Source: an uncultured Chlorobiaceae bacterium
GTDB taxonomy: Bacteria > Bacteroidota > Chlorobiia > Chlorobiales > Chlorobiaceae
NCBI GenBank assembly: GCA_903869365.1
Contig: CAIPYV010000012.1
Coordinates: forward strand, 1 to 34,023
DNA length: 34,023 bases
Direction of reading: 5' to 3'
Under the pieces are notes generated by a model. The model did no database searches, was not told where the DNA came from, and was given only the letters and a program-made list of their open reading frames with translations. Of the stretch, positions 18,868-26,984 are shown one piece after another (the first letter of the stretch is position 1; every line of letters begins with the position of its first letter). Position numbers and translations under genes: made by a program.

Positions 18868-18896
18868 AGCCCCCCGGAGTTTCATCGAGGGGGGCT
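18868..18896 (+). terminator. Intrinsic terminator-like hairpin after the cupredoxin-like gene
   Basis: AGCCCCCC (18868-18875) pairs perfectly with GGGGGGCT (18889-18896) around a 13-nt loop, 20 bp past the stop codon. The following T-tract is short, so termination efficiency is uncertain, but the GC-rich stem is strong. Confidence 0.65.
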
Positions 18897-18971
18897 TCAA
18901 GATGAAGAAATTTAATGAAAGGTTGATATATTTGGGAGTGCATTGATTCACTGACGATAAGCGAACCTGTC

Positions 18972-19697
18972 ATGATGAGTAAGAACCCCGCGATTCACAG
19001 CAACACTATTTATTTCTCTTCACCTGTTAATGCTCTGGTTGAAGGAATTTATATCCAGAAAATACTTTTTTCCGACATCAAAAAGCATGGTGATTTCGGG
19101 TTGGGCACCTTTGATAATCTGGATGGTGAGATGGTCATGCTTGATGGTGACATTTATCAGATCACTTCCAACGGGGTTGCAACTCGAGTAAGCGATAACA
19201 CATTAACACCCTTTACCTGCGTTACCTTTTATAAGCCCATGAGCCACGATCAGCTTCAAGGAGAGTGTTCTTATCAGGCTTTTCTGGAATGGCTTTACAA
19301 TCTGCTTCCGTCGCCCAACATTTTTTATGCGATCCGGATTGAAGGCTTTTTTTCTCACATAAAAGTCCGTTCTGTTCCGCGTCAGGAGAATTATCGCCCG
19401 TTGGCAGAGATTGCAAAGGAGCAGCCCGTTTTTACTTATTCAGCAATAGCGGGAACTCTGGTTGGATTTCATACCCCCGCATTTATGGGATCGGTAAGCG
19501 TTCCCGGTATGCATCTTCATTTTCTTTCTGCAGATAGAACGCTTGGTGGTCATCTCCTGGAATGCTGCCCCTGTGGCATCAAGGCGGGTATACAGTTTAT
19601 CACCACCCTTGAATTAGGATTGCCCATGAGTTTTGACTATCTGACCTGTGATTTTCAACGCGATGTTGAGCAGGATTTAAAGAGTGCGGAGCGGTAA
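18972..19697 (+). CDS. budA: Alpha-acetolactate decarboxylase
   Basis: The 241-aa protein converts 2-acetolactate to acetoin and CO2. Family motifs are clear: HGDFGLGTFDNLDGEMV (residues 39-55), the zinc ligands His181 and His183 in PGMHLHF and His194 in GGHLLE, and VRSVPRQ with the substrate-binding arginine at 133. The length is usual for bacterial enzymes, and no signal peptide is visible. No acetolactate synthase or butanediol dehydrogenase gene is nearby, so the role may be to dispose of excess acetolactate from branched-chain amino acid synthesis. It is convergent with the RsbW-like gene, only 6 bp away. Confidence 0.92.
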   Translation: MMSKNPAIHSNTIYFSSPVNALVEGIYIQKILFSDIKKHGDFGLGTFDNLDGEMVMLDGDIYQITSNGVATRVSDNTLTPFTCVTFYKPMSHDQLQGECSYQAFLEWLYNLLPSPNIFYAIRIEGFFSHIKVRSVPRQENYRPLAEIAKEQPVFTYSAIAGTLVGFHTPAFMGSVSVPGMHLHFLSADRTLGGHLLECCPCGIKAGIQFITTLELGLPMSFDYLTCDFQRDVEQDLKSAER

Positions 19698-19703
19698 GAA
19701 TCT

Positions 19704-20120
19704 TTATGATAAGCAGTTAACTACAAGCCTCAATATATTTTTCTCATCCTCCCGCCGGTAACTGACACTGTCGGTAAATCTGCGAATAAAATAACCACCC
19801 AACCCTCCGATTTCTCGATCCGCAATGTCCAGAGAGATGTCCGGATCGGGAAGCAAGAGTATATTAAACGGAATGCCTTTATCCGATATCTCCACCACCA
19901 GCGAGTCGTCAACCTTGTCACAAGAAACCTCAATCAACCCTTTGTGATCGGGATATGCATAGTTACAGACATTGACGAAAGCCTCTTCAATCGCAAGAAG
20001 AAGTCCAAACTTTTTTTTTGGATCAAGACCGGAATAATCAGCACACTCTTGAAGGAATTCAGTGATTTCCGGCAACTTCTCGACATTGGCTGCAACTATT
20101 TTATTGAATTTCTCGGACAT
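19704..20120 (-). CDS. RsbW/SpoIIAB-like anti-sigma-type serine kinase
   Basis: A 138-aa stand-alone GHKL ATPase domain. The N-box is AIEEAFVNVCNYAYP with the Mg-binding asparagine present, G1 is ISDKGIPFN and G2 is IGGLGGYFIRRF. Such kinases phosphorylate a STAS partner and bind a sigma factor or other target when the partner is phosphorylated. Its ATG directly follows the stop codon of the STAS gene (TAAATG), which is strong evidence that the two form a kinase-substrate pair. It is the last gene of the transporter operon. No sigma factor gene is adjacent. Confidence 0.92.
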   Translation of the reverse strand: MSEKFNKIVAANVEKLPEITEFLQECADYSGLDPKKKFGLLLAIEEAFVNVCNYAYPDHKGLIEVSCDKVDDSLVVEISDKGIPFNILLLPDPDISLDIADREIGGLGGYFIRRFTDSVSYRREDEKNILRLVVNCLS

Positions 20121-20459
20121 TTAACAACCTGAAGCACTCAATGCACTTGCCAAAGAGTCATGCATGGGAAAAAGAGTACCAAAACCTGAAATATCGAACA
20201 CCTCTTTGACGCCTCCCTTGATATTGGCAAGAAGTATTTTTCCACTTACTCCCTTTACCTTTTTTGCGGTAGCCAGAAGAACGCGCAACCCGGCACTGCT
20301 TATATAGTCGACTTGTTCAAAATCAACAATAAAGAACGTTTCCCCTGCGGTAATCAGTTCGCTGAACTTCTTTTCATATTCCGGGGCAGTTACAGCATCC
20401 ATCCGTCCGGTAATGGTCACTATCAAAGCTGTCGCTTCCTTTTTGGTCTGAATAGTCAT
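20121..20459 (-). CDS. STAS-domain anti-sigma factor antagonist (RsbV/SpoIIAA-like)
   Basis: A 112-aa STAS protein from the ATG at 20459; a TTG three codons earlier is also open. The phosphorylation motif DYISSAGLRVLL is intact, and the second serine (Ser55) corresponds to the phospho-site of SpoIIAA. The opening strand ATALIVTITGRMDAVTAPEYE is typical. In partner switching, the unphosphorylated form captures the RsbW-like kinase encoded next, and the PP2C phosphatase encoded upstream in the operon (26985-28925) would regenerate it. It lies about 10 bp after the ABC ATPase gene. Confidence 0.93.
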   Translation of the reverse strand: MTIQTKKEATALIVTITGRMDAVTAPEYEKKFSELITAGETFFIVDFEQVDYISSAGLRVLLATAKKVKGVSGKILLANIKGGVKEVFDISGFGTLFPMHDSLASALSASGC

Positions 20460-20469
20460 TTCGGTCAAT

Positions 20470-21561
20470 TTATTTTTTTTTCAAAATCAGAGTTACTCTG
20501 TTTTTATTGTTCACGCGCTGATAATCAATACTCTCCGTCACGCTCTGGATGAGAGTCAACCCCAACTCATCGGGCAACAGGCTTTTGTCAAGCATGTTTA
20601 TGGCCTCACCTGTACTTTCAAAGACAACTTCAAGACTTTCTTTCTTTTCTGAATAGGCAAGATTGATATCAAGGAGTACCGTGGAAAGCAATGGATTGTA
20701 GATCTGAAGCATCTCTTCAACAAGCAGCAGAAGATTCTGCCGGGTTTTCACAGGGAGAATCTGTTTATCACAAAATGTTTCTATTTCGGCATTCATGGCA
20801 TACAAATCATAATCAGGAGATGCGATATGATAGCTGAAACTTCTTATCCTGTTGATAAATGTCCTTGTTTTTTCCTTCTGCGGATTATCAAAAATCTGCT
20901 CCGGCGTACCGACTTCATAGATAACTCCATCATCCATATAGAGCACCCGATTTGATACGTCTCTTGCGAAATCCATTTCATGGGTGACAATCGCCATGGT
21001 CATACCAGCTTTTGCCAGACGTCGGATAACGGACAAAACCTCACTGACCATCGTGGGGTCAAGCGCGGAAGTGGGTTCATCAAAAAGAATAATCTTTGGA
21101 TCCATAGCCATGCAGCGTGCAATGGCAACCCTTTGCTTCTGACCACCGGAAAGTTCATCAGGATAGCTTTCGGCCTTCTCGGCAAGTCCTACCAGTTTAA
21201 GAAGATCCATAGCTTTGCGATCAGCATCAACTTTACTCATTCCCAGGAGTTTGATCGGACCGATAGTCAGATTATCCATCACAGAGAGATGAAAAAAAAG
21301 ATTGAACGACTGAAAAACCATATTCATCTTCTGCCGAACTTTCGGCACATCAGACTTTGGATCCAATATATCAACCCCATCAATACGGATTGAACCGCCG
21401 CTTGGCCGGTCAAGCAGATTGATACAGCGCAAAAAAGTGCTTTTACCGGTACCTGAAGGTCCGATAATTGAAATCACCTCTCCTGTCTTTATTTCAACAG
21501 TGACATCTTTAAGCACTTCAAGATCACCAAACTTCTTGGAAAGATGTTCAATCTTTATCAT
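20470..21561 (-). CDS. Polar amino acid ABC importer ATPase with C-terminal degenerate anti-sigma (GHKL) domain
   Basis: Residues 1-240 form a GlnQ/HisP-type ATPase: Walker A GPSGTGKS (34-41), Q-loop Gln84, signature LSGGQKQR (138-145), Walker B ILFDEP (158-163) and H-loop His194. Such proteins normally end near residue 245. This one continues to 363 with a segment resembling an RsbW-like domain: [13 protein letters not shown] at the N-box and [17 protein letters not shown] at G2, ending RVTLILKKK. The N-box asparagine position is Ile287, and G1 reads ESTGEAIN with no aspartate, so ATP hydrolysis by this domain is unlikely. It may act as a docking domain for the STAS protein encoded next. The start overlaps the permease stop (ATGA). 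Confidence 0.88.
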   Translation of the reverse strand: MIKIEHLSKKFGDLEVLKDVTVEIKTGEVISIIGPSGTGKSTFLRCINLLDRPSGGSIRIDGVDILDPKSDVPKVRQKMNMVFQSFNLFFHLSVMDNLTIGPIKLLGMSKVDADRKAMDLLKLVGLAEKAESYPDELSGGQKQRVAIARCMAMDPKIILFDEPTSALDPTMVSEVLSVIRRLAKAGMTMAIVTHEMDFARDVSNRVLYMDDGVIYEVGTPEQIFDNPQKEKTRTFINRIRSFSYHIASPDYDLYAMNAEIETFCDKQILPVKTRQNLLLLVEEMLQIYNPLLSTVLLDINLAYSEKKESLEVVFESTGEAINMLDKSLLPDELGLTLIQSVTESIDYQRVNNKNRVTLILKKK

Positions 21562-23072
21562 GCGTTAATTATCTTTTTTCTTTTGAGTTTAGGGTTCGCC
21601 AACCGTTCTGCATACTCCATACCCAGCATCAGGAACCATGAAATAAGAAAATATAAAACAGCTACCATAATCAAGGGGAAGAACGCATCAAACGTCCGAC
21701 TGCGGATAATGTCACTGGCCTTTGTCAAATCCTGTACAGCAATGTAACCAACAATGGAGGTCATTTTTACCAGCGATATAAACTCTCCCTTATAAACAGG
21801 CAGAATCCGCTGAACGGTTTGTGGCAGCACAATAAAAAGAAAGGTATTCACCTTGGTAAAACCCATTGCAATCCCTGCTTCAGTCTGCCCTTTATCGATA
21901 CTCTCAATACCCGACCGGAATATTTCAGAAACATAAGCGGCAAAATTCATACCGAAAGCAATAACCGAAACAAAAACAGGATCAATATTTACCGAAGCAA
22001 AAACGACATAGAATATCAACATTAAAAACACAAGTACTGGTGTCCCTCGTAAAATTGAGATATAGGTTTGCGCAAGCATACGAAGTATTGCATTGCTCGA
22101 CATTCGCATAAAACAGACGATCGCACCAAGGAAGGTGCCGAACAACGTAGAGAGCACCGAGATTACAACGGTAGTTTTAAAGCCTTCCAGAATAAGTAAA
22201 TAACGATTTTCCTGCACAATATTGCTCTGAAAGCTGTTGGCCACACTCTCAAAAAAGGATACGGATTTCCCCTTCTGCCTGGTCTTCGACACAACGTTGC
22301 TTACGGCAATATTTTTTTTAAGCGCAAACATATTTGCTGCCTGTTCGTAGTAGGGATCAGAAAAAGCAATCTTTTTTTTGCGCTCTTCGGTAATGGACAT
22401 GACCGCTGCGCACATGTCGATCTTTTTACTTTGCAGGGCAGCAATCTGGTTTGAAAATTCAAGATCCCTGTAGATGATCTTTCTACCGGAATAGAGTGCA
22501 AACCTTTCGAGAAGCTCAATATTGAATCCGACCATCCGGTTATCTATAACGACATTGAAAGGGAGGCCATTATCACTCACGATGCCGACAACAAGCGACT
22601 TGCCGTCAGCTGATTGCTGAAGTTTCGGCATCTTTACGGCATGACCAGTCATCCAGTAGCGAATCATGGAATCATATTGACCGTTACTGCGCAGTTGCTT
22701 CAGGAAGCTGTTGAACTCATGACGCAGCTCGTTATTATCCCGATGAAACCCCATGCCGATTGGTGTTGAAAACAGAGCATCTCCAATGATGGCCAGATCG
22801 TCATGCAGACGGAGCAGCTCCATAAGCTCATCGTAGCTATAGATGGCAGCGTCAACCTTTCCGGACTTGACTCCCAGTACCAGATCAGAGGGTGATTTAT
22901 ACTGCAGGATGGAGGCGTGAGGGTAGGTGCTGCTGGCATACCTGTCGTGGACAGATCCAAGCAACACACCGATCCGCTTGTCTCTCAGATCATCAAGCGA
23001 TGTCAATGGTTTGCTGACAAAACCCGAACAGAGCAGACACACTGCTACAATAAAAATAAGCCGGTATTTCAT
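21558..23072 (-). CDS. ABC permease fused to one permuted solute-binding unit (short paralogue)
   Basis: I start at ATG 23072 (504 aa); a GTG four codons earlier overlaps the preceding stop codon. In the longer numbering: signal/anchor (about 5-22), lobe 2 of a type II binding protein first ([12 protein letters not shown] to [11 protein letters not shown], 36-145), then lobe 1 ([13 protein letters not shown] to FSDPYY, 164-256), then a HisM/GlnP-type permease domain (about 290-495) with the EAA loop [22 protein letters not shown]. Normal binding proteins run lobe 1 then lobe 2. The whole protein is a close paralogue of the C-terminal half of the 1015-residue upstream protein. The two permeases could form a heterodimer driven by the downstream ATPase. 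Confidence 0.9.
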   Translation of the reverse strand: MKYRLIFIVAVCLLCSGFVSKPLTSLDDLRDKRIGVLLGSVHDRYASSTYPHASILQYKSPSDLVLGVKSGKVDAAIYSYDELMELLRLHDDLAIIGDALFSTPIGMGFHRDNNELRHEFNSFLKQLRSNGQYDSMIRYWMTGHAVKMPKLQQSADGKSLVVGIVSDNGLPFNVVIDNRMVGFNIELLERFALYSGRKIIYRDLEFSNQIAALQSKKIDMCAAVMSITEERKKKIAFSDPYYEQAANMFALKKNIAVSNVVSKTRQKGKSVSFFESVANSFQSNIVQENRYLLILEGFKTTVVISVLSTLFGTFLGAIVCFMRMSSNAILRMLAQTYISILRGTPVLVFLMLIFYVVFASVNIDPVFVSVIAFGMNFAAYVSEIFRSGIESIDKGQTEAGIAMGFTKVNTFLFIVLPQTVQRILPVYKGEFISLVKMTSIVGYIAVQDLTKASDIIRSRTFDAFFPLIMVAVLYFLISWFLMLGMEYAERLANPKLKRKKIINA

Positions 23073-23083
23073 AAGGATATTCA

Positions 23084-26000
23084 CTATTGCTTTCTCTTCT
23101 TTCTTTTGTATTTAGGGTCCGTTACCCGTTCAACATATTCAATTGACTGCATGAGAACCCATGAAATCATAAAATAGAGAACTGCCACCATAATAAGGGG
23201 AAAAAAAGCATCAAAGGTACGGCTCCGAATGATGTCACTGGCCTTGGTCAAATCCTGTACAGCGATATAGCCAACAATTGAGGTCATTTTCACCAGCGAA
23301 ATAAATTCTCCCTTATAGACAGGTAAAATTCTCTGAATGGTTTGCGGCAGGATAATGAAAAGAAAGGTGTTGACTTTTGAAAATCCCATAGCAATACCTG
23401 CTTCGGTCTGTCCTTTATCGATACTTTCTATGCCTGAACGGAATATTTCTGCAACATAAGCTGCAAAGTTCATCCCGAAAGCAATTACGGCAACAAAGAC
23501 CGGATCAATATTTATCGAAGCAAAAACAACATAGAATATCAACATTAATAAAACCAGTACCGGCGTGCCGCGCACCACAGCAATATAGATGGATGCCGCC
23601 ATTTTGAATAGTCGATGCGATGAGATGCGCATCGAACAGACGAGCGCGCCAAGGGCTGTACCGAAAAGAGTGGAGAGCGCTGAGATGATAACCGTAATCC
23701 TGAGTCCGTCCAGAATCAGTTGCCAGCGGTTTTCCTGAATGATGTTGCTTTGAAAGCTGTTGACAAGGCTTGTATAGAAGGAGGGTGAGGATGTATTATT
23801 ATTTTCTGTATTCCTGCTTCCAGGTTTTACAATATTCTTCTTCAGCGCAAACACGCTTGCTCGCAAGTCATAATATTGGTCAGAAAAAGCAATCTGCTTT
23901 TTTCTTTCTTCAGTAATCATCAACGTACTTGAAATCATATCAATTTTGTTGGATGATACAGCAGCAATAAGACTTCCAAACTCCATATCGCTGAGTTTGA
24001 GCTCTTTTCCAAGATATGCGGCAAACCTTTCTGAGAGTTCAATATCAAAACCGATCAGCCTGTTATCTTTAAGTATGGCAAAAGGAAGTCCTTTATCGCT
24101 TACGATGCCAACCGTCAGGACGCCGTTTGTTTTTGAATTCTGTATCGACGGCATGGCGGTATCGCCCTTGGTTATCCATCGACTGACCATATCGTCATAG
24201 ATTCCGTTCTTTTTTATCTCTTTTATAAACTGGTTACATTGTTCACGCAACCTCTCGTTCTGCTTGTTAAACCCAATACCTACCGGAACGGAAAACAAAG
24301 GGGGATCAAGTATGCCCAGATCGTCAGTTGTACGAAATATGTCGAGAAGAGTCTCATAGGTATAAATGGCCGCATCAACTTTTCCGGTTTTAACGGCCAG
24401 AATGATATCAGATGGGTTTTTGTACTGCAGAATTGTTGCTTCTGGATAGGTTCTGATGGCATAAGCATCATGAACAGAACCAAGCAGCACTCCGATCCGC
24501 TTCTCTTTCAGATCAGCCAACGATGAAATTTCCATTCTCTTTGCACTGGAAGAGCTGGATGAAGAAAATCGTCTGACCAATGCGGAAATATCATTTTCAA
24601 TATAGGGTTCTGAGAAATTCACCAGTTTTTTGCGTTCATCTGTCACATTGAAATTTGAAAGAGCAAAATCAATTTTTTCGGATTGCAGCGCAGGAATAAG
24701 CGCTTCAAAATTCATATCAATGATCTGAATTTTTTTCCCAAGACGCGCACCAATCAACTGACTGAGTTCAACATCCAGCCCTGTGTACCTGCCGTTTGAC
24801 TGAAATGAAAATGGCTCAATAATGGCACATGTCCCCATTTTCAGTACGCCATTGTCATGAACCGTGGGCGTTATGGGCAGGGAAGGTGTCGTATCATATT
24901 TTGTATCGACCCATTTATTCCTCAAACGTTGAAGAGTGCCCTCTTTCTTCAGATCCCGCAAGACGCTGTTTATTTGGGAAAGCAGTAGCGTATTGTTTTT
25001 TTTAATGGCTGCGGCCACTTCCAGTCTGGCAACCGGTTCATCAAGAATTACCAACTCAGGATTTTTGTCGACAATGTTCAAGAGAACGCTTTTATCGTAA
25101 ATAAAAGCGTCGGTTTTACCGTTCTTGACTGCAAGCGCGACATCAGCCGAAGAGGACATAACCTGAAAACTTGCATGAGGAAAGTTTTTCCGGGCAGCCA
25201 TGTCGCCTGCCGAGCCGGACAGGAGACCTATTCTTTTGCCGTCAATCTCTTTTATTGTTGAAATTGCTGCATGCTTACCGTCAACTCCTTTAACAGGGGA
25301 AAGTGCCGTTGTTGCAACTTCCTGGTTCTTGACGAGCATGACCTGCGCATTGAGATAGTATGAGTCCGAAAAATCAACCGATTTTTTACGTTCTTCTGTA
25401 GCCGTCATTCCTGAAATTATCAGGTCCACTTTGCCTGATTTCAATGCAGGTATGAGTGCCATAAATTTCATATTAGAGAATTTAACCGGGCGTTTAAGTC
25501 TGGCTCCGATGATGCGGGCCAACTCTCCGTCAAATCCTGTCACTCTGCCGTTTTTGTCAACAAAGTTAATCGGCTCACGTGTGGCGGTAACCCCTATTCT
25601 TAACTCTTTGCCCTGCACAGGGAGGGCAATCTGTCGTTCATCATAGGGTACCATATCCTTCTTGAACCATCGCCTGTTCATATCAGCAAGCGTACCATCG
25701 GCTTTCAGTTCACTGATAATGCTGTTCACCGATGCCAACAGCTTATCATCTTCTTTTTTGACAGCAATGGAAGTATTCTCGTTCTGGAGGGCTTCAGCCA
25801 GACAGATAAATTCCGGATTTTTCTTTGCGACCTGCAGAGCTGTAACTGATGACGTGACAAGAGCATCCAGTTGCCCTGACTTCATGGCGGCAACTGCATC
25901 CATAATGTCATCAAAGCTTTGAATTCTGGCATCAGGAAACTTCGCCCTGGCAATGGATTCTCCTGTTGTCCCTGTTGCCACCCCGATCTTTGCATATCTG

Positions 26001-26131
26001 GCATCAGCAAAGCTCGTTATGACCTGTCTGTTTTTACCGCATGCAATAAAAACAGAGGCAACGATAAGGGATGAAAACAGGAAGAGTACGCCCTTTTTCA
26101 TCTTCCGCACCATAAAAGTCTGTTTATTCAT
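23084..26131 (-). CDS. ABC permease fused to three permuted solute-binding units
   Basis: A 1015-aa protein with a lipoprotein-like leader (hydrophobic stretch ending VFIAC, Cys about 31). Six half-domains alternate in the order lobe 2 (about 40-155), lobe 1 (176-268), lobe 2 (292-408), lobe 1 (428-520), lobe 2 (537-653), lobe 1 (670-766), followed by the permease domain (about 785-1000) with [21 protein letters not shown]. Each lobe 1 has TEERKK or TDERKK and FSxxYY-type motifs; each lobe 2 ends near a conserved Trp (RRWF, NKWV, SRWI). A run of seven serines (523-529) links units two and three. Homology points to polar amino acids, but the real substrate is unknown. The start overlaps the upstream gene by 8 bp. 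Confidence 0.9.
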   Translation of the reverse strand: MNKQTFMVRKMKKGVLFLFSSLIVASVFIACGKNRQVITSFADARYAKIGVATGTTGESIARAKFPDARIQSFDDIMDAVAAMKSGQLDALVTSSVTALQVAKKNPEFICLAEALQNENTSIAVKKEDDKLLASVNSIISELKADGTLADMNRRWFKKDMVPYDERQIALPVQGKELRIGVTATREPINFVDKNGRVTGFDGELARIIGARLKRPVKFSNMKFMALIPALKSGKVDLIISGMTATEERKKSVDFSDSYYLNAQVMLVKNQEVATTALSPVKGVDGKHAAISTIKEIDGKRIGLLSGSAGDMAARKNFPHASFQVMSSSADVALAVKNGKTDAFIYDKSVLLNIVDKNPELVILDEPVARLEVAAAIKKNNTLLLSQINSVLRDLKKEGTLQRLRNKWVDTKYDTTPSLPITPTVHDNGVLKMGTCAIIEPFSFQSNGRYTGLDVELSQLIGARLGKKIQIIDMNFEALIPALQSEKIDFALSNFNVTDERKKLVNFSEPYIENDISALVRRFSSSSSSSAKRMEISSLADLKEKRIGVLLGSVHDAYAIRTYPEATILQYKNPSDIILAVKTGKVDAAIYTYETLLDIFRTTDDLGILDPPLFSVPVGIGFNKQNERLREQCNQFIKEIKKNGIYDDMVSRWITKGDTAMPSIQNSKTNGVLTVGIVSDKGLPFAILKDNRLIGFDIELSERFAAYLGKELKLSDMEFGSLIAAVSSNKIDMISSTLMITEERKKQIAFSDQYYDLRASVFALKKNIVKPGSRNTENNNTSSPSFYTSLVNSFQSNIIQENRWQLILDGLRITVIISALSTLFGTALGALVCSMRISSHRLFKMAASIYIAVVRGTPVLVLLMLIFYVVFASINIDPVFVAVIAFGMNFAAYVAEIFRSGIESIDKGQTEAGIAMGFSKVNTFLFIILPQTIQRILPVYKGEFISLVKMTSIVGYIAVQDLTKASDIIRSRTFDAFFPLIMVAVLYFMISWVLMQSIEYVERVTDPKYKRKKRKQ

Positions 26132-26906
26132 TGATCACTGCCGCTATGCCGCCGATGTAATATGGGTCAGAAAAGAGAACTTTTTTTGCACGTTCATCAG
26201 TGATGGTTATGCAGGCTGCAATCATATCAACTTTGCCGGAAATCAGAGCGGGAATCATTGCGCCAAAGTCCATATTGACTATTTCAAGTTTCCTGTCAAG
26301 CTTTCTGGCAACATAACGGGCAAGTTCTATATCAAATCCAACGATACCGCCGGAGGCATCGACAAACGAAAACGGCTCTGTAACACTGGATGTTCCCAAC
26401 CGCAAAACCCCTTTTGTTCCGCCTGATGCTATAACAGGCATTGGTGCAGGGTTTCCAGTTTTTGGAAACCAGCGGCGCATCATGTCATCATAAACTCCAT
26501 TTTTTTTAAGATCGCCTACAACAAGATCAATATTCTTTTTCAGCTCCTGATTTTCAGGCTGAACCGCAAATCCGTAATTGTCAATGGTTATCATCTCTGA
26601 AAGAACTACAAGACCACTGTTTTTTGCCGCAATATTCTTCAGAATCGGTTCATCATAAGCAGCAGCATCCGCTTTTCCGTATTTAACCGCCATTGCAGCA
26701 TCCATGACGCTGTTGAAGTATTTGAACCTGACATTGGGTAATTTTGAAAGGACAAGCTTGTCGGCAACAGTTCCGGTAGGAATTGCAATCTCTTTGCCAT
26801 CAAGCTGCTGAAGCTTTGTCAGTTTTTCTCTTTTGCTGCATCCGGAAAGCATAAAGAACGATGAAAAAACGACGACCATTAGAATCCTGAAAACTTTACC
26901 TGGCAT
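26124..26906 (-). CDS. Solute-binding lipoprotein with swapped lobe order
   Basis: A 260-aa lipoprotein with lipobox LSGC (Cys23). The mature part starts with what is normally the second lobe of a family 3 solute-binding protein (LDGKEIAIPTGTVADK, residues 35-50, to GVYDDMMRRWF, about 147). It then continues with the normal first lobe (VLRLGTSSVTEPFSFVD, VGFDIELARYVARKL, TITDERAKKVLFSDPYY). It ends right after that lobe, so the order is a circular permutation of the usual fold. It is not fused to a permease, and may be a diffusible or anchored extra receptor for the importer. A 78-bp gap separates it from the phosphatase gene upstream, so a second promoter is possible. Confidence 0.88.
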   Translation of the reverse strand: MPGKVFRILMVVVFSSFFMLSGCSKREKLTKLQQLDGKEIAIPTGTVADKLVLSKLPNVRFKYFNSVMDAAMAVKYGKADAAAYDEPILKNIAAKNSGLVVLSEMITIDNYGFAVQPENQELKKNIDLVVGDLKKNGVYDDMMRRWFPKTGNPAPMPVIASGGTKGVLRLGTSSVTEPFSFVDASGGIVGFDIELARYVARKLDRKLEIVNMDFGAMIPALISGKVDMIAACITITDERAKKVLFSDPYYIGGIAAVINE

Positions 26907-26984
26907 AACAATTCACGTTACAGGTTATATGAGACTTCTTTAGAACAATAAAGCAAAACGAGCTGCACCCTTTAACGCACCGCA

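Noticed and set aside
23084-26131. Frameshift or mis-joined genes as the source of the 1015-residue protein
   Set aside because: The frame is continuous, linkers are sensible, and the neighbouring 504-aa and 260-aa proteins show the same lobe order.
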